NCBI RefSeq assembly: GCF_000379105.1
Contig: NZ_KB900609.1
Span: forward strand, 1,301,347-1,365,346
Direction of reading: 5' to 3'
Source: Methylobacterium sp. WSM2598
Lineage (GTDB): Bacteria; Pseudomonadota; Alphaproteobacteria; Rhizobiales; Beijerinckiaceae
Length of the DNA: 64,000 bases
In this document: in pieces, positions 8,329 to 18,500 of the stretch
How the letters are laid out: every line of letters starts with the position of its first letter
Position numbering within the stretch: the stretch's first letter is position 1
Made by a program: the position numbers and the translations under genes
Notes under the pieces: model-generated
Database searches by the model: none
Told to the model about the DNA's origin: nothing
The model's input: only the letters and a program-made list of their open reading frames with translations

Positions 8329-9533
8329 ATGGTGGGTGCCGTGGTGCCGGCGCGCGAGGCGTCGGGAGCGAATGTGACGGCCCTCGGGCTCTGCTGCCTG
8401 GTGGCGGCGATCGAGGGTTTCGACCTGCAATCGGCCGGGGTGGCGGCGCCGCGGCTGGTGGCGGCCTTCGGCCTGGCCCCGAGCCAGCTCGGCCTGTTCT
8501 TCAGCGCGAGCACGCTGGGCCTGCTCGTCGGGGCGGCCTTCGGCGGGCGGATCTCCGACCGGCTGGGCCGCAAGCGCACCCTGCTCGCCGCGGTCGCGGT
8601 GTTCGGGCTGATGTCGATCCTCACCGGGCTCGCCGCGCGCTTCGACCAGCTCGTCGCGGCCCGCCTGCTGACCGGGGTCGGCCTCGGCGGGGCGTTGCCG
8701 AACCTGATCGCGCTCGTCGCCGAGACCGCGTCGCCGGCCTATCGCGGACGGGCGGTGGCGGCGCTCTACGCGGGCCTGCCGGTCGGCGGCGTCCTGGCGA
8801 GTCTCGCCACCCTGGTGGACACCGATCCGGGGAACTGGTCGGGCATCTTCGTCCTCGGCGGCGTCGCCCCGCTCGCGGTGATCCCGCTGCTTGCGGCGTG
8901 GCTGCCCGCCGGCGGGGGCCCCGCCGCGCCGGGCCGGCCCGCAGCGTGCCCGACGCCCTGTTCGGCGAGGGCAGGGCCGTCGCCACGGCCCTGCTCTGGA
9001 CCGGGTTCCTGCTCGGGCTGTTCGTCTTCTACCTCCTCCTCAACTGGCTGCCCTCCCTGCTGATCTCGCGGGGCCTGCCGCGCGCCGACGCGTCCTGGGT
9101 CCAGGTCGCCTTCAACCTCGGCGGCGCCCTCGGCAGCGTCGCGACCGGCCTGCTGATGGACCGCTGGAACCGGGCGGCGTTGGTGGCTCTGATCTTCGGC
9201 TGCAGCATCGCGGCCCTGGTGCTGCTCGCCGCCGTCCCGGCCTCGCTCGCCCTGATGATGGCTGCCGGGTTCCTGATCGGGGCCACCGCCTCCGGGGCGC
9301 AGATGGCCCTCTACGCCCTCGCGCCGAGCTGCTACCCGACGGAGATGCGCGGCACCGGCGTCGGGGCGGCCGTCTCGGTGGGGCGCCTCGGATCGGTCGT
9401 CGGTCCGCTCTTCGCGGGCGTCCTGCTCAAGGCGGGGCAGAGCCCCATCGAGGTGCTCCTGGTCCTGGTGCCGCTCTTCGCGCTGTCGGGGCTCGCCGCC
9501 ACCCTCCTGGCCCGCCGCGTCCGGCCCGCCTGA
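8329..9533 (+). pseudogene. Aromatic acid MFS transporter (AAHS type), frameshifted
   Basis: A 12-helix major facilitator that would import ferulate or p-coumarate. Starting at ATG 8329 (GGGAGG six bases upstream), the frame encodes helices 1-6 with the AAHS signatures GFDLQSAGVAAPRL and GGRISDRLGRKRTL. After about 8910 the homology continues in another frame, from SVPDALFGEG (8943) to the stop at 9533, with CYPTEMRGTGVG near the end. The switch lies near the GGGGGCCCC run at 8914-8922 and is consistent with loss of one base. It is either a real inactivating mutation or a sequencing error in a GC homopolymer. Last gene of the ferulate operon. Confidence 0.82.
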
Positions 9534-9821
9534 GCGCGCGTTTCCGGTGCCCGGACCGGTGCGGCACGGCGTCGGACCATCCCGGTCTGACTTAGGGTCA
9601 TCATTTCGGTCCGGTGTTGCGGATTTGCAGATTGCCGGCTTCGCACGGCGCGTCGTAGTCTTGATTCGTGGCAGGACAAGACCAGCGGCACAGATGACGT
9701 CGGGGTCAGCTTCCGACGAGGTGTCGAGTCCGGTCTATGCCGCAATGCCGTCACGGGAGGGTGCTGCGCATCGTCTTGCCTAGACCGGCGGCGCAAGCGC
9801 CACGAGCGCGGGAGAAACGCA

Positions 9822-11471
9822 ATGGGAAGGATGAGGAGTCTGCTGCCGGCATCCGCCGCGGCCTTGACGGGGGTCGCCGGCGCGTCGGCGGCCGACCTCC
9901 CGGTCAGGAAGGCGGCACCGGTCGAGTACGTCAGGGTCTGCACGGCGCACGGCGTCGGCTTCTTCACCGTTCCGGGCACCGACACCTGCATCCGGATCGG
10001 TGGCCGCGCGCGGTTCGAGGCGACCGTCATCCAGCCGCTGATGCGCAGCGGGGGCGACACGGTCGGCTATCGCGGGTTGGGCCGGCTCAACCTCGACGCC
10101 CGGACCTCGACGGGCTACGGGACCCTGCGGGCCTTCGTGCGCTTCGACCTCGCGAGCCGCACGGGCGGCTACCTCAAGGCGCCGACCGTCGAGCGCTTCG
10201 GCTGGGCCTTCTCGGCGACCGGCGTCGACACGGCCGGTCGCGTCCAGCAATTCGTCAACGTCGACAAGGCATTCATCCAGTTCGCGGGTCTCACGGCCGG
10301 CCGCGCGGCCTCGTTCTACGATTTCTACGGCGGCGATTTCGAGATCATCGGCAACGCGCTCGGCTCCGGCCTCGCCTCCACGAACCTCCTGGCCTACACG
10401 GCGACGCTCGGCCAGGGGGTCACGGCCACGCTCTCGGTCGAGGATTCCAACTTCCGCAAGACGCCGCTGTTCGGCGGAGGGGCCGCCGGGACCTTCGCGG
10501 GCGGCCCGAGCGCCGCCTCGGGCAGCTTCGCGCCCCTCGTGGTCACGGACGCCGCCGGTGCTCCGGTCGCCGTCGCCTCGCTCGACACGGTCCAGCGCTC
10601 GCGCATGCCCGACGTCGTCGGCGTTCTGCGCTACGACGGGTCCTGGGGGGCCGCGCAGCTCTCCGCGGCGGTGCACGAGCTCAATGCCGGCAATCCGGTG
10701 CTCGGCGCGGCTGGCGGCCCGGCCCTGACGGTCCTGACGCCGGCGCAGGCCGCGGCGCTGCCGCGCGCCGCCGCGCCCGCGGGCCGGGCCGCGAGCGCCT
10801 ACGGCTGGGCGATCCAGGGCGGCGTGAAGATCAGCCTGCCCTTCCTCGCCGCGGGGGACGCGCTCTATCTCCAGGGCGCCTACGGGGAGGGGGCCGAGCG
10901 CTACGTCGGCGTCGCGAACTACAACGGCGCCCTGACGCCGTCGAGCTTCCCGGTCCCGGGCCTGTTCAGCTCGTCCTACGCGGACGCCGTCGTCGACCCG
11001 CTCACGGGCCGGATGACCCCGTCGACCTCCTTCTCGGCCGTCGCATCCCTGCTGCATTACTGGGTGCCGGAGTGGCGCTCGGCCGTCTTCGCCTACTACG
11101 GCGAGATGCAGTTCGGCAAGGGGGTGCGGGCCGGAAGCGCGCTGTTCGGCGTGGGCGGGCTTCCGAACCCCACCAGCGCGGCCGGGGCGGCCGCCCTCGC
11201 CATCAGCCCGGTCCTGCGCGACACGACCGAACTCGTGACCGGCGCCAGCCTGATCTGGTCGCCGGTGCGGGACCTCGATGTCGGCGTCGAGGGCGTCTAC
11301 GTGCGGACCGCCGTCGCCAGCGGGCGGGTGCTCAACCCGAACAAGTCCGTCCTGAACCTCGCGGCGGCGGGCCTCGCGGGCGGGCCGACCCTGGCGCAGG
11401 TCCAGGCCGCGCCGACAGTGGCGAGCCAGGACACTTTCCAGGTCCGGATGCGCGTGCAGCGCGATTTCTGA
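9822..11471 (+). CDS. Alphaproteobacterial porin (Porin_2 family)
   Basis: An outer-membrane beta-barrel porin. A signal peptide (about residues 1-23, ending GASAAD) is followed by LPVRKAAPVEYVRVC, the usual N-terminus of Porin_2/Omp2b proteins. Next comes FFTVPGTDTCIRIGGRARFEA, where the two cysteines are typical. The barrel continues to the terminal aromatic FQVRMRVQRDF needed for insertion. At 549 residues it is somewhat longer than many family members, because of extended loops rich in Ala/Gly. It is separated by about 290 bp from the ferulate transporter, so it probably has its own promoter. It is followed by a strong hairpin. Confidence 0.9.
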   Translation: MGRMRSLLPASAAALTGVAGASAADLPVRKAAPVEYVRVCTAHGVGFFTVPGTDTCIRIGGRARFEATVIQPLMRSGGDTVGYRGLGRLNLDARTSTGYGTLRAFVRFDLASRTGGYLKAPTVERFGWAFSATGVDTAGRVQQFVNVDKAFIQFAGLTAGRAASFYDFYGGDFEIIGNALGSGLASTNLLAYTATLGQGVTATLSVEDSNFRKTPLFGGGAAGTFAGGPSAASGSFAPLVVTDAAGAPVAVASLDTVQRSRMPDVVGVLRYDGSWGAAQLSAAVHELNAGNPVLGAAGGPALTVLTPAQAAALPRAAAPAGRAASAYGWAIQGGVKISLPFLAAGDALYLQGAYGEGAERYVGVANYNGALTPSSFPVPGLFSSSYADAVVDPLTGRMTPSTSFSAVASLLHYWVPEWRSAVFAYYGEMQFGKGVRAGSALFGVGGLPNPTSAAGAAALAISPVLRDTTELVTGASLIWSPVRDLDVGVEGVYVRTAVASGRVLNPNKSVLNLAAAGLAGGPTLAQVQAAPTVASQDTFQVRMRVQRDF

Positions 11472-11495
11472 TCGCGGTCGGAACCGGTCGAAGGC

Positions 11496-11523
11496 GGGGC
11501 GGGGCGGCGATCGCTCCCGCCCC
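11496..11523 (+). terminator. GC-rich hairpin after porin
   Basis: GGGGCGGG (11496-11503) pairs with CCCGCCCC (11516-11523) around a 12-base loop, 25 bp after the porin stop. No U-run follows, so it may act as an mRNA-stabilising 3' hairpin rather than a classical intrinsic terminator. Confidence 0.5.
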
Positions 11524-12159
11524 GTTCGGCGTCGTGCGCCCGGCCTAGGCGCGCTCCCGAGGGTGGACGTTCCTCCGCGGCCGCGGGCCGATGACCGGGA
11601 ACCGGGCGGTCGTGCCGGCAGGGGCGCGGTCCTGCCCGGGCAGGTCCCGCCGCGGAGGCTGAACAGGACGCGTTCGCTCCCCCGGTGCAGGGCGTGCGAT
11701 CCTGTCATCCGGCAAACTCTTCCGCACCCCCTTGGCAGGCGCATCCTCCCCGTCGAGGGGCCGGCGATCGGAGATCGCCCGGCAGGCTGCCGCGGCGCAC
11801 CGCGACCGGTGATCCTAGCGGATCGGAGGACCGTCCCGGATCCGCCCTGTCAGCTCTGCGGGGCCTCGGCGCGAGGGGGTGCGTGACTGCAAAGGCTGCG
11901 GGGTGTCGTGATCTCTCGATCGGGATTGCGTCAGGCGGGCGCGCCGGACACCGATCGATTGCCGGCCCCTCAGCCGAGGCCGTTGCGGAAGGCGGCCGAG
12001 CCGTGCCCGACGGACCGAGCGAGGGGGAGTGCTCGCACCTTGCCGAAGGCGCGGCGCCGGACGCGGGGGCAGGTGGCGCGGCCCCGCGGAGGGTCCGCGA
12101 GGCCGGGCGGCGAGGGGAGAGGGGGCGGTCCTTCCGCACCCCCGTCCGGGCGCCGCCGC
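11524..12159. other. Intergenic stretch, no gene recognised
   Basis: About 640 bp between the convergent porin and chemotaxis receptor genes. Open frames exist on both strands but show only composition-type Arg/Pro/Ala-rich translations. I see no RNA gene or repeat. Confidence 0.4.
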
Positions 12160-14256
12160 TCAGGCCGCCCGGATGGTGGCCAGGAAGCGGCCGACCTCGC
12201 TGTTCAGGTGCTCGGACTGGCGGGACAGTTCGGAGGCGGCGGCCAGGACCTGACTCGCCGCGGCGCCGGTGTCGTCGGCCGCGGCCGAGACCTCCGCGAT
12301 GCTGCACCTCACGCCGCTCGCACCCTGCACGGCCTCGGCCGCCGTGCGCACGATGTCCCGGGCCGCCGTGTCCTGGATCTCGACCGCCGCCGCGATCGCC
12401 GCGGAGACCGCGTCGATCTCGCGGATGCGGCCGGTGATCCCGGTGATCGCCGCGATGGCGTGGCCGGTCGTCGCCTGGATGCGGGTGATCTGGTCGCCGA
12501 TCTCGCGGGTCGCCCGGGCGGTCTGGGTCGCGAGCGCCTTCACCTCCTGGGCCACGACCGCGAAGCCGCGGCCGGCCACCCCGGCCCGGGCCGCCTCGAT
12601 CGTCGCGTTGAGAGCGAGCAGGTTGGTCTGCTCCGCGATCGCCGAGATCAGCCCGACCACGTCCCCGATCCGGGCGACCGCCTCGGACAGATCCGCCACC
12701 AGGCGTCCCGTCTCGTCCGCCTCGCGCACGGCGCTGCCGGCGATGGCCGTGGCCTCGCCGACCCGGGCGCCGACCTCCCGCACGCGGCTGCCGAGGCCGC
12801 CGGCCGCGCCGGCCATCGTGCCGACATTCGCCTCGGCCTCCTGCGACGCCGCCGCCACGGCGGCGCTCTGCACGACCGTCCGCGACGCGGTCTCGGTCAT
12901 GCTCTGCGCGATCGCCTCCAGTTCCGTCGCGGAGGAGGAGACCGTCGTCACGATGCCGCCGATCGCCTGCTCGAAGGCCTGGGCCATCTGCCGCATGCCG
13001 AGCCGCTTCTGCTCCTCGGCCGAGAGGCGGGCCGCGGCGGCCTCCGCCTCGAGCTCCCGCGTGCGGATCAGGTTCGCCTTGAAGGTCGCGACCGCCCCGG
13101 CCATGGCGCCGATCTCGTCCCGCCGCGCCGTCCCGGTGACGGAGACGGCGACGTCGCCCTCCGCCAGCCGCGTCGTGGTCCGCGCGAGCTGCCGCAGCGG
13201 GCGCACCACGCGCGCGAGGACGATCGCGATCACGCCGCCGGACAGGAGCAGCGCCGCGCCGAGACCCAGGCCGCAGAGGACGACAATCATCCGCGCGCGC
13301 TGCACCGCCTCGCGGGCGTGGTCCTCCAGGCGGTCGAGCGCGAGGCGCGAGACCGCGTCGACCCCGTCGAGCGCCGGCACGGCGACCGCTCTCCACTGGT
13401 CGAGCGTGGCCGCCGCCGGGCTGCCGCGCGTGATCGCCTGCAGGATGGCGTCGCGCTCGCGCTTCAGCGGGCCCTCCGCGAAACCCTGCCGCGCCGCCGC
13501 GACGGCGTCGCGCAGGGCCGGGGTGAGGCTGGGCTTCGCCGCGGCCTCCTGAAGCAGGGTCCACAGCAGCGCCGCCCGCGTCTCCGTCGCGGCGAGGTCC
13601 CTCGCCTCGGTCTCGCTGAGGGGACGCTGGCCGCTGACGGCGCCGACGATCAGGACGACGTCCCGCCCCACCTCGGCGCGAATGGCCGCGGTGGCGGCGC
13701 GCAGCGCGATCTCCGGCGCGAGGGCCGGGTTGAGCCGGATGATCTCGGCCTCGAGCGCCGCCGCGGCCGCCTGGAAACTGTCGAGCAGCGTCGCGCCCTG
13801 CGCGAGGACCGTCTGCGCGAGTCCCGCCGCGCGCTCCCGCGGCGGGCGCGTCAATTCCCCGTCGATGCGCGGCCGCAGCGTCCGGAACCCCTCGTAATCC
13901 GCCGCGAGCTTGCGGAACGCCTCGCGCAGCGGCGCGGCGGCGATCCCCTCGGCCGCGGCGAGCGCGCGGCCCATCGCGGCCTCCACCGCCGCGCGCCGGG
14001 TCATGATGCTCGGGATGTTGCCCGTGTTGCGTTCGGGCGGAAGTTGCAGGGCGGCCGCCGAATCCCCGCGCTCGACGCGAAGATTGAGCGCCGCCGTGAC
14101 CAGGTCCTTGTCGAGCCCGGCATAGCGCGAGACGTCCTCGGCCGCTGAGGAGGACTCGCCCGCTTCCATCATCATGTACAGCAGCGGCACCGTTGCGGTG
14201 CACACCATCAGCGCGAGCGCGCCCATCAAGAGCGCCGAGATGCTCAACCTCATCAT
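12160..14256 (-). CDS. Methyl-accepting chemotaxis protein
   Basis: A membrane chemoreceptor of 698 residues. TM1 is at about residues 3-25. A periplasmic, mostly helical, sensor domain of roughly 300 residues follows, then TM2 ([20 protein letters not shown]). A HAMP domain starts at [20 protein letters not shown], and the signalling coiled coil contains the conserved hairpin tip [20 protein letters not shown]. The ligand is not predictable. The ATG at 14256 was chosen over upstream alternatives because GGAGG lies five bases before it. No che genes are adjacent, so it is an orphan receptor. Its promoter faces the second iteron cluster. Confidence 0.92.
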   Translation of the reverse strand: MMRLSISALLMGALALMVCTATVPLLYMMMEAGESSSAAEDVSRYAGLDKDLVTAALNLRVERGDSAAALQLPPERNTGNIPSIMTRRAAVEAAMGRALAAAEGIAAAPLREAFRKLAADYEGFRTLRPRIDGELTRPPRERAAGLAQTVLAQGATLLDSFQAAAAALEAEIIRLNPALAPEIALRAATAAIRAEVGRDVVLIVGAVSGQRPLSETEARDLAATETRAALLWTLLQEAAAKPSLTPALRDAVAAARQGFAEGPLKRERDAILQAITRGSPAAATLDQWRAVAVPALDGVDAVSRLALDRLEDHAREAVQRARMIVVLCGLGLGAALLLSGGVIAIVLARVVRPLRQLARTTTRLAEGDVAVSVTGTARRDEIGAMAGAVATFKANLIRTRELEAEAAAARLSAEEQKRLGMRQMAQAFEQAIGGIVTTVSSSATELEAIAQSMTETASRTVVQSAAVAAASQEAEANVGTMAGAAGGLGSRVREVGARVGEATAIAGSAVREADETGRLVADLSEAVARIGDVVGLISAIAEQTNLLALNATIEAARAGVAGRGFAVVAQEVKALATQTARATREIGDQITRIQATTGHAIAAITGITGRIREIDAVSAAIAAAVEIQDTAARDIVRTAAEAVQGASGVRCSIAEVSAAADDTGAAASQVLAAASELSRQSEHLNSEVGRFLATIRAA

Positions 14257-14519
14257 CGATCCTCCCACGTGACCCAACGGTAGGACCGCTTCCCTAAGAA
14301 AGCGTGATTATCATTGCCGGTCGTGACTTGTGATAGAGAAGGTCGAGCAAGTCTTGATCTGCTCGTGCACCGGTCCGACCGGCGCCGCATCCGGTCCGGC
14401 TCCGACCTTGCAGAGGCGCGACTGTTCCGCTCCGGCGGGGCAGCGGGGACGGCGACGAGCGCGGCCCGCACGGATCCCCGCGCCGGCCGTGCGACCGGGC
14501 CGCCCGGCGCGGGCGCCGG

Positions 14520-14697
14520 TTTTGTCACGGGGAGGCGGAGCGAAGTACGGCGAATCCGTCAGCCCGGCGCGAGGGGCGGGCGGTCCGATTTTGTCACGCG
14601 CGGGCGGACCGAAGTACGGTCGGGTGCCAAAACCGCGGAGTCCCATGTACGGGATTTTTGTCAAACCGGCGCGGAGCGAAGTACGGGACTTTTGTCA
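14520..14697 (+). repeat. Iteron array II (TTTTGTCA plus CGAAGTACGG units)
   Basis: TTTTGTCA occurs at 14520, 14589, 14656 and 14690. CGAAGTACGG occurs at 14541, 14610 and 14677, with an ATGTACGGG variant at 14645. The order and spacing match the composite element at 2695-2737. The cluster fills the space between the chemoreceptor promoter and the end of the metal-efflux operon and contains no gene. Probable binding region for the RPA initiator encoded 6 kb away; that is inference. Confidence 0.65.
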
Positions 14698-14764
14698 GGG
14701 CGCCCGGCCGCCGCGGCCTCTGGGCCGCCGCGGCCGTGGCGGGGATCGCGGCGGCCGCGGCCCG

Positions 14765-15142
14765 TCAGGGCGTCTCGTCCGGGCCGTCGTGATGGTCCGG
14801 GTCGTCGGGCAGGCAGACCCGGCCGGTGCAGACCACGACCACGCGATCGGGCGACGGCCCGAGGCAGGCCACGTCGTAGACCGTCATCGCACCCTCGCGG
14901 AGGGTGACGGCGACGGCGCGCGGGATGCAACGGGCCAGCTGCAGGGCCTGCTTGAGCTGGGACCGGGGCTCGGCCAGGGCGGTGGCGGCCGGCGCCGCGG
15001 CGGCGAGGAGGGCGGCGGCCCAGGGGACGGCCCCCAAGCGAACGGCCAGCAAGGGGACGGCCGCCAAGGGGACGGCGGTCAGGGCGACGGCGGCCAGGGT
15101 GACGACCGCCCGCGCCCCCGCGCGGCCGCTACTTCGTCTCAT
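14765..15142 (-). CDS. Small exported protein of the metal-efflux operon, unknown function
   Basis: A 125-residue protein. Its N-terminal half is a long hydrophobic Ala/Val/Leu/Pro segment built from imperfect five-residue repeats (for example VALTA-VPLAA-VPLLA). A soluble C-terminal part follows, with three Cys residues (one in RCIP, two in VVVCTGRVCLPDD) and an acidic, His-containing end (DDPDHHDGPDE). The start overlaps the end of the preceding gene by 14 bp, implying translational coupling and operon membership. Cys/His/Asp at the C-terminus could bind metal, but no family was recognised. Confidence 0.55.
   Translation of the reverse strand: MRRSSGRAGARAVVTLAAVALTAVPLAAVPLLAVRLGAVPWAAALLAAAAPAATALAEPRSQLKQALQLARCIPRAVAVTLREGAMTVYDVACLGPSPDRVVVVCTGRVCLPDDPDHHDGPDETP
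15018..15107. repeat. 15-bp in-frame tandem repeat
   Basis: About six imperfect 15-bp units (type AGGGGACGGCCGCCA) lie head to tail inside the preceding small gene and encode its five-residue hydrophobic repeats. The period is a multiple of three, so copy changes would keep frame and only alter the length of the membrane or signal segment. Confidence 0.6.
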
Positions 15143-15524
15143 AGCGGGCCTGGAGGGCGTGGCCGTGGATCCTGGTCGACAGCACCACCTTGCCGGCGGC
15201 GAGCGGGGCGGCGAGGGTGCCGACGAGCCTGTTCGGCGCCGCCGGGGTGAGGGCGACGGTCTCGGTCCGGCCGCCGCTCTGCACGAAGGCGCGGGCGCTC
15301 AGGCCCTTGGTGTCGACGGGTTTGCCGTCCTCCCCGAGGAGGTGGAAGGTCAGCGCCGTGCCGGCGGCGACCATCTCGATCGGGTGGCCGTCCGCGACGG
15401 AGACCTGGCCGCCGTTCGGGCCGGCCTCCTGGGCGCGCGCGGCGGTGAGCGGCGCGAGCGCGGCACCGCCGAGCGCGAGGGCGAGCAGGGTGGCGAGGGT
15501 GGGGGCGAGGGCGGGGGTACGCAT
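15129..15524 (-). CDS. Periplasmic protein associated with metal RND efflux
   Basis: A 131-residue protein with a clear signal peptide (cleavage near ARAQ, about residue 32). The mature domain, starting EAGPNGGQVSVADGHPIEMV, is a beta-rich fold of the kind often encoded beside Czc/Cus-type systems. It keeps GHP and IHGHALQARYE, with histidines suited to metal contact. It lies 41 bp downstream of the RND pump gene on the same strand and has a GAGGAG ribosome site. A periplasmic metallochaperone role is inferred from context. Confidence 0.65.
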   Translation of the reverse strand: MRTPALAPTLATLLALALGGAALAPLTAARAQEAGPNGGQVSVADGHPIEMVAAGTALTFHLLGEDGKPVDTKGLSARAFVQSGGRTETVALTPAAPNRLVGTLAAPLAAGKVVLSTRIHGHALQARYETK

Positions 15525-15565
15525 GGTCGTGGCTCCTCGAAGGGGGGTCGGAGGGGGGAGGGGGG

Positions 15566-18500
15566 TCAGAACGCCTCGACCGGCGCCCCGGCGCCGGAGG
15601 TGGGGTTGCTGTCCCGGGCGGCGATCAGCCGTTCCAGGGACTTGCGGCCGTAGCGGAGGAACAGGACCGGGGTCAGCACCGTGTCGAGGAGGGTCGCGCT
15701 GATCAGGCCGCCGAAGATGGTCACGGCGACCGGGTGCAGGATCTCCTTGCCCGGGGCATCGGCGCCGGTGAGCAGCGGCACCAGGGCGACGCCGGCCGAC
15801 AGGGCGGTCATCAGCACCGGCGTCAGTCGCTCCAGGCTGCCCCGGATCACCAGGTCGGGCCCGAATGCCAGCCCCTCGTGCAGGGCGAGGTTCAGGTAAT
15901 GGCTGATCTTCAGGATGCCGTTGCGGGTGGCGATGCCGGTGAGGGTGATGAAGCCGATCATCGACGCCACGCTGAGCGGCTGACCGGACAGCCAGAGCGC
16001 CGCGACCGAGCCGATCAGGGCGAGCGGGATGCTGCCGAGGATGATCAGCGTGAAGACCGCCGAGCGGTAGCGGCTGTACAGGATCGCGTAGATCAGCCCC
16101 AGGGAGAGCAGCGAGAGCGCGCCGATCGTGCGGCTGGCCTCGGCCTGGGCCTGGAACGACCCTTCCAGGCTCGCCGCGTAGCCCTCGGGCCAGTTCGCCG
16201 CCGCGACCTGCGCCCGGATCCCCGCGACGATCGCGGCCATGTCGGTCTTGCCGTCGGTGTTGGCGAAAACCGCGATGCGCCGGCGGGCATTCTCGCGCAG
16301 GATCTGGTTGGGACCGTCGGTCTCGCGGATGTCGGCGATCTGACGGGCCGGCACCCAGCCGGACGGCGTCTCGACCAGGAGGTCGCCGAGGCTCTGGGTG
16401 GTGCGCATGCTGTCGGGCAGGCGCATGACGACGTCGAAGCGCCGGTAGCCGTCGACCACCCGCGAGACCACGCTGCCGTTCGACAATTTGCTGAGCTGCG
16501 CCACGAAGGCCGCCGGCTGCACCCCGTAGAGGGCGGCGCGCCCGTAATCGACGCGGATCTCCAGTTGCGGGATCAGCACCTGCTTCTCGACCTGCAGGTC
16601 GGCGATGCCCGGGATGCCGGCCATCCGGCCCCGCAGCTCCTCCGCGAGGCGGCGCAGCGTGTCGAGGTCGTCGCCGACGATCTTGAGGGCGATCTCGGCG
16701 CGCACCCCGGAGAGCATGTGGTCGAGCCGGTGCGAGATCGGCTGGCCGACATTGACGCTCACCGGCAGCGCGGCCAGCCGGTCGCGGATCTCGGCGACGA
16801 GCTCGGTCTTGGGGCGGGCGCCCGGCTTCAGGGCGATCTCCAGGTCGGAGGAATGGACGCCCTCGGCATGCTCGTCGAGCTCCGCGCGGCCGGTGCGCCG
16901 CCCGACCGCGCGCACGTCCCGCATCTCCATCAGCAGGCGCTCGGCGATCAGGCCGACCCGGTTGCTCTCGGCCAGCGAGATGCCCGGGTTGAAGGTCATG
17001 TTGACGGTGAACGACCCCTCGTTGAAGGGCGGCAGGAAGGCCCGGGGCAGGAACGAGGCGGCAACGGCCGCGGCGAGCACCCCGGTCGCGGCGAGGCCCA
17101 TCACCAGCCGTTGACGGCCGAAGGCGCCGCGCAGCAGCGCCCGGTTGCCGCGCTTGAGCAGGCGCACGAGGCCGCTCTCGTGCTCGTCGAGCCGCTTGAG
17201 GCCGGGCAGCAGGTAGTAGGCCATCACCGGGGTCAGGGTGATCGACACCGCCAGGCTGGCGAGGATCGAGACGATGTAGGCCTGCCCGAGCGGGGCGAAG
17301 AGCCGGCCCTCGATGCCCGACAGGGCGAAGAGCGGCACGAAGACCAGCACGATGACCATGGTGGCGTAGACGATGCCCGAGCGGACCTCCTGCGAGGCCG
17401 AGACCACCACGTCGAACACCGAGCGCGGATTGCCCTGCTCGCGGTTCTCGCGCAGGCGTCGGAAGATGTTCTCGACGTCCACCACCGCGTCGTCCACGAG
17501 TTCGCCGATCGCGATGGCGAGGCCGCCCAGCGTCATCGTGTTGATCGACAGGCCGAGCTGGTGGAAGACGATCGCCGTCACCAGGATCGAGACCGGGATG
17601 GCGGTGAGCGAGATCAGCGTGGTGCGCAGGTTGAGCAGGAACGCGAACAGCACCACGGCCACCACCGCGATCGCCTCCAGCAGCACCTTCTCGACGTTGC
17701 CGATCGAGGTCTCGATGAAGTCGGACTGGCGGAAGATCAGCTGCTCGGCCCGCACGCCCTTCGGCAGGCCGGGGGCGAGTTCGGCGAGGGCCGCCTGGAC
17801 GGTCTCGGTGAGGCGCACGGTGTCGACGCCGGGCTGCTTCTCGACCGAGACGATCACCGCCGGCCGGCCCATGAAGCCCGCGTCGCCGCGCTTGGTCCGC
17901 GCGGCGAAGGACACTTCGGCGACTTGGCGCAGGAAGACCGGGCGGGTGCCGTTCGTCGCCACCACGAGGCTGCGCAGGTCGTCCAGGCTGGTGGTCCGCC
18001 CGATGTTGCGGATCAGGTACTCGCGGGCGTTCTGGTCGGTGAAGCCGCCGCCGGCATTGCTGCCGAACTGGGCGAGCGCCCGCTCGACCTGCTCGTAGGT
18101 GACGCCGAGCGCCCGCAGGGCGGCCGGGTTCGGCGCCACCCGGAACTGGCGCACCTCGCCGCCCATCGGGATCACCTGGGCGACGCCCGGGACGGTCAGC
18201 AGCCGCGGCCGGATCGTGAAGTCGGCGACCTCGCGCAGCTGCATCGGCGCGACCGCGTCGCCGGTCACCGCGACCATCAGGATCTGGCCCATGATCGAGG
18301 AGATCGGGCCGATCGAGGGCGCGACGGTGTCGGGCAGCTGGGGCCGGACCATCGCCAGCCGCTCGGCGACCTGCTGGCGGTTGCGGTAGATGTCGGTGCC
18401 CCAGTCGAACTCGACGTAGGTCACCGACAGGCCGACGCCGGAGACCGAGCGCACCCGGCTCACGCCCGGCAGGCCGTTCATCTGCGTCTCGATCGGGAAG

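Noticed and set aside
5758..8430. Very long minus-strand open frame opposite the CoA ligase
   Set aside because: Its translation is His/Arg/Asp-rich low complexity typical of antisense frames in GC-rich genes, and the plus strand encodes a complete known enzyme.
9586..9600. CTGACTTAGGGT near 9588 resembling CTGACTTAGAGT near 55470
   Set aside because: Both precede outer-membrane protein genes, but an 11-of-12 match without palindromy is too little to claim a shared regulatory site.
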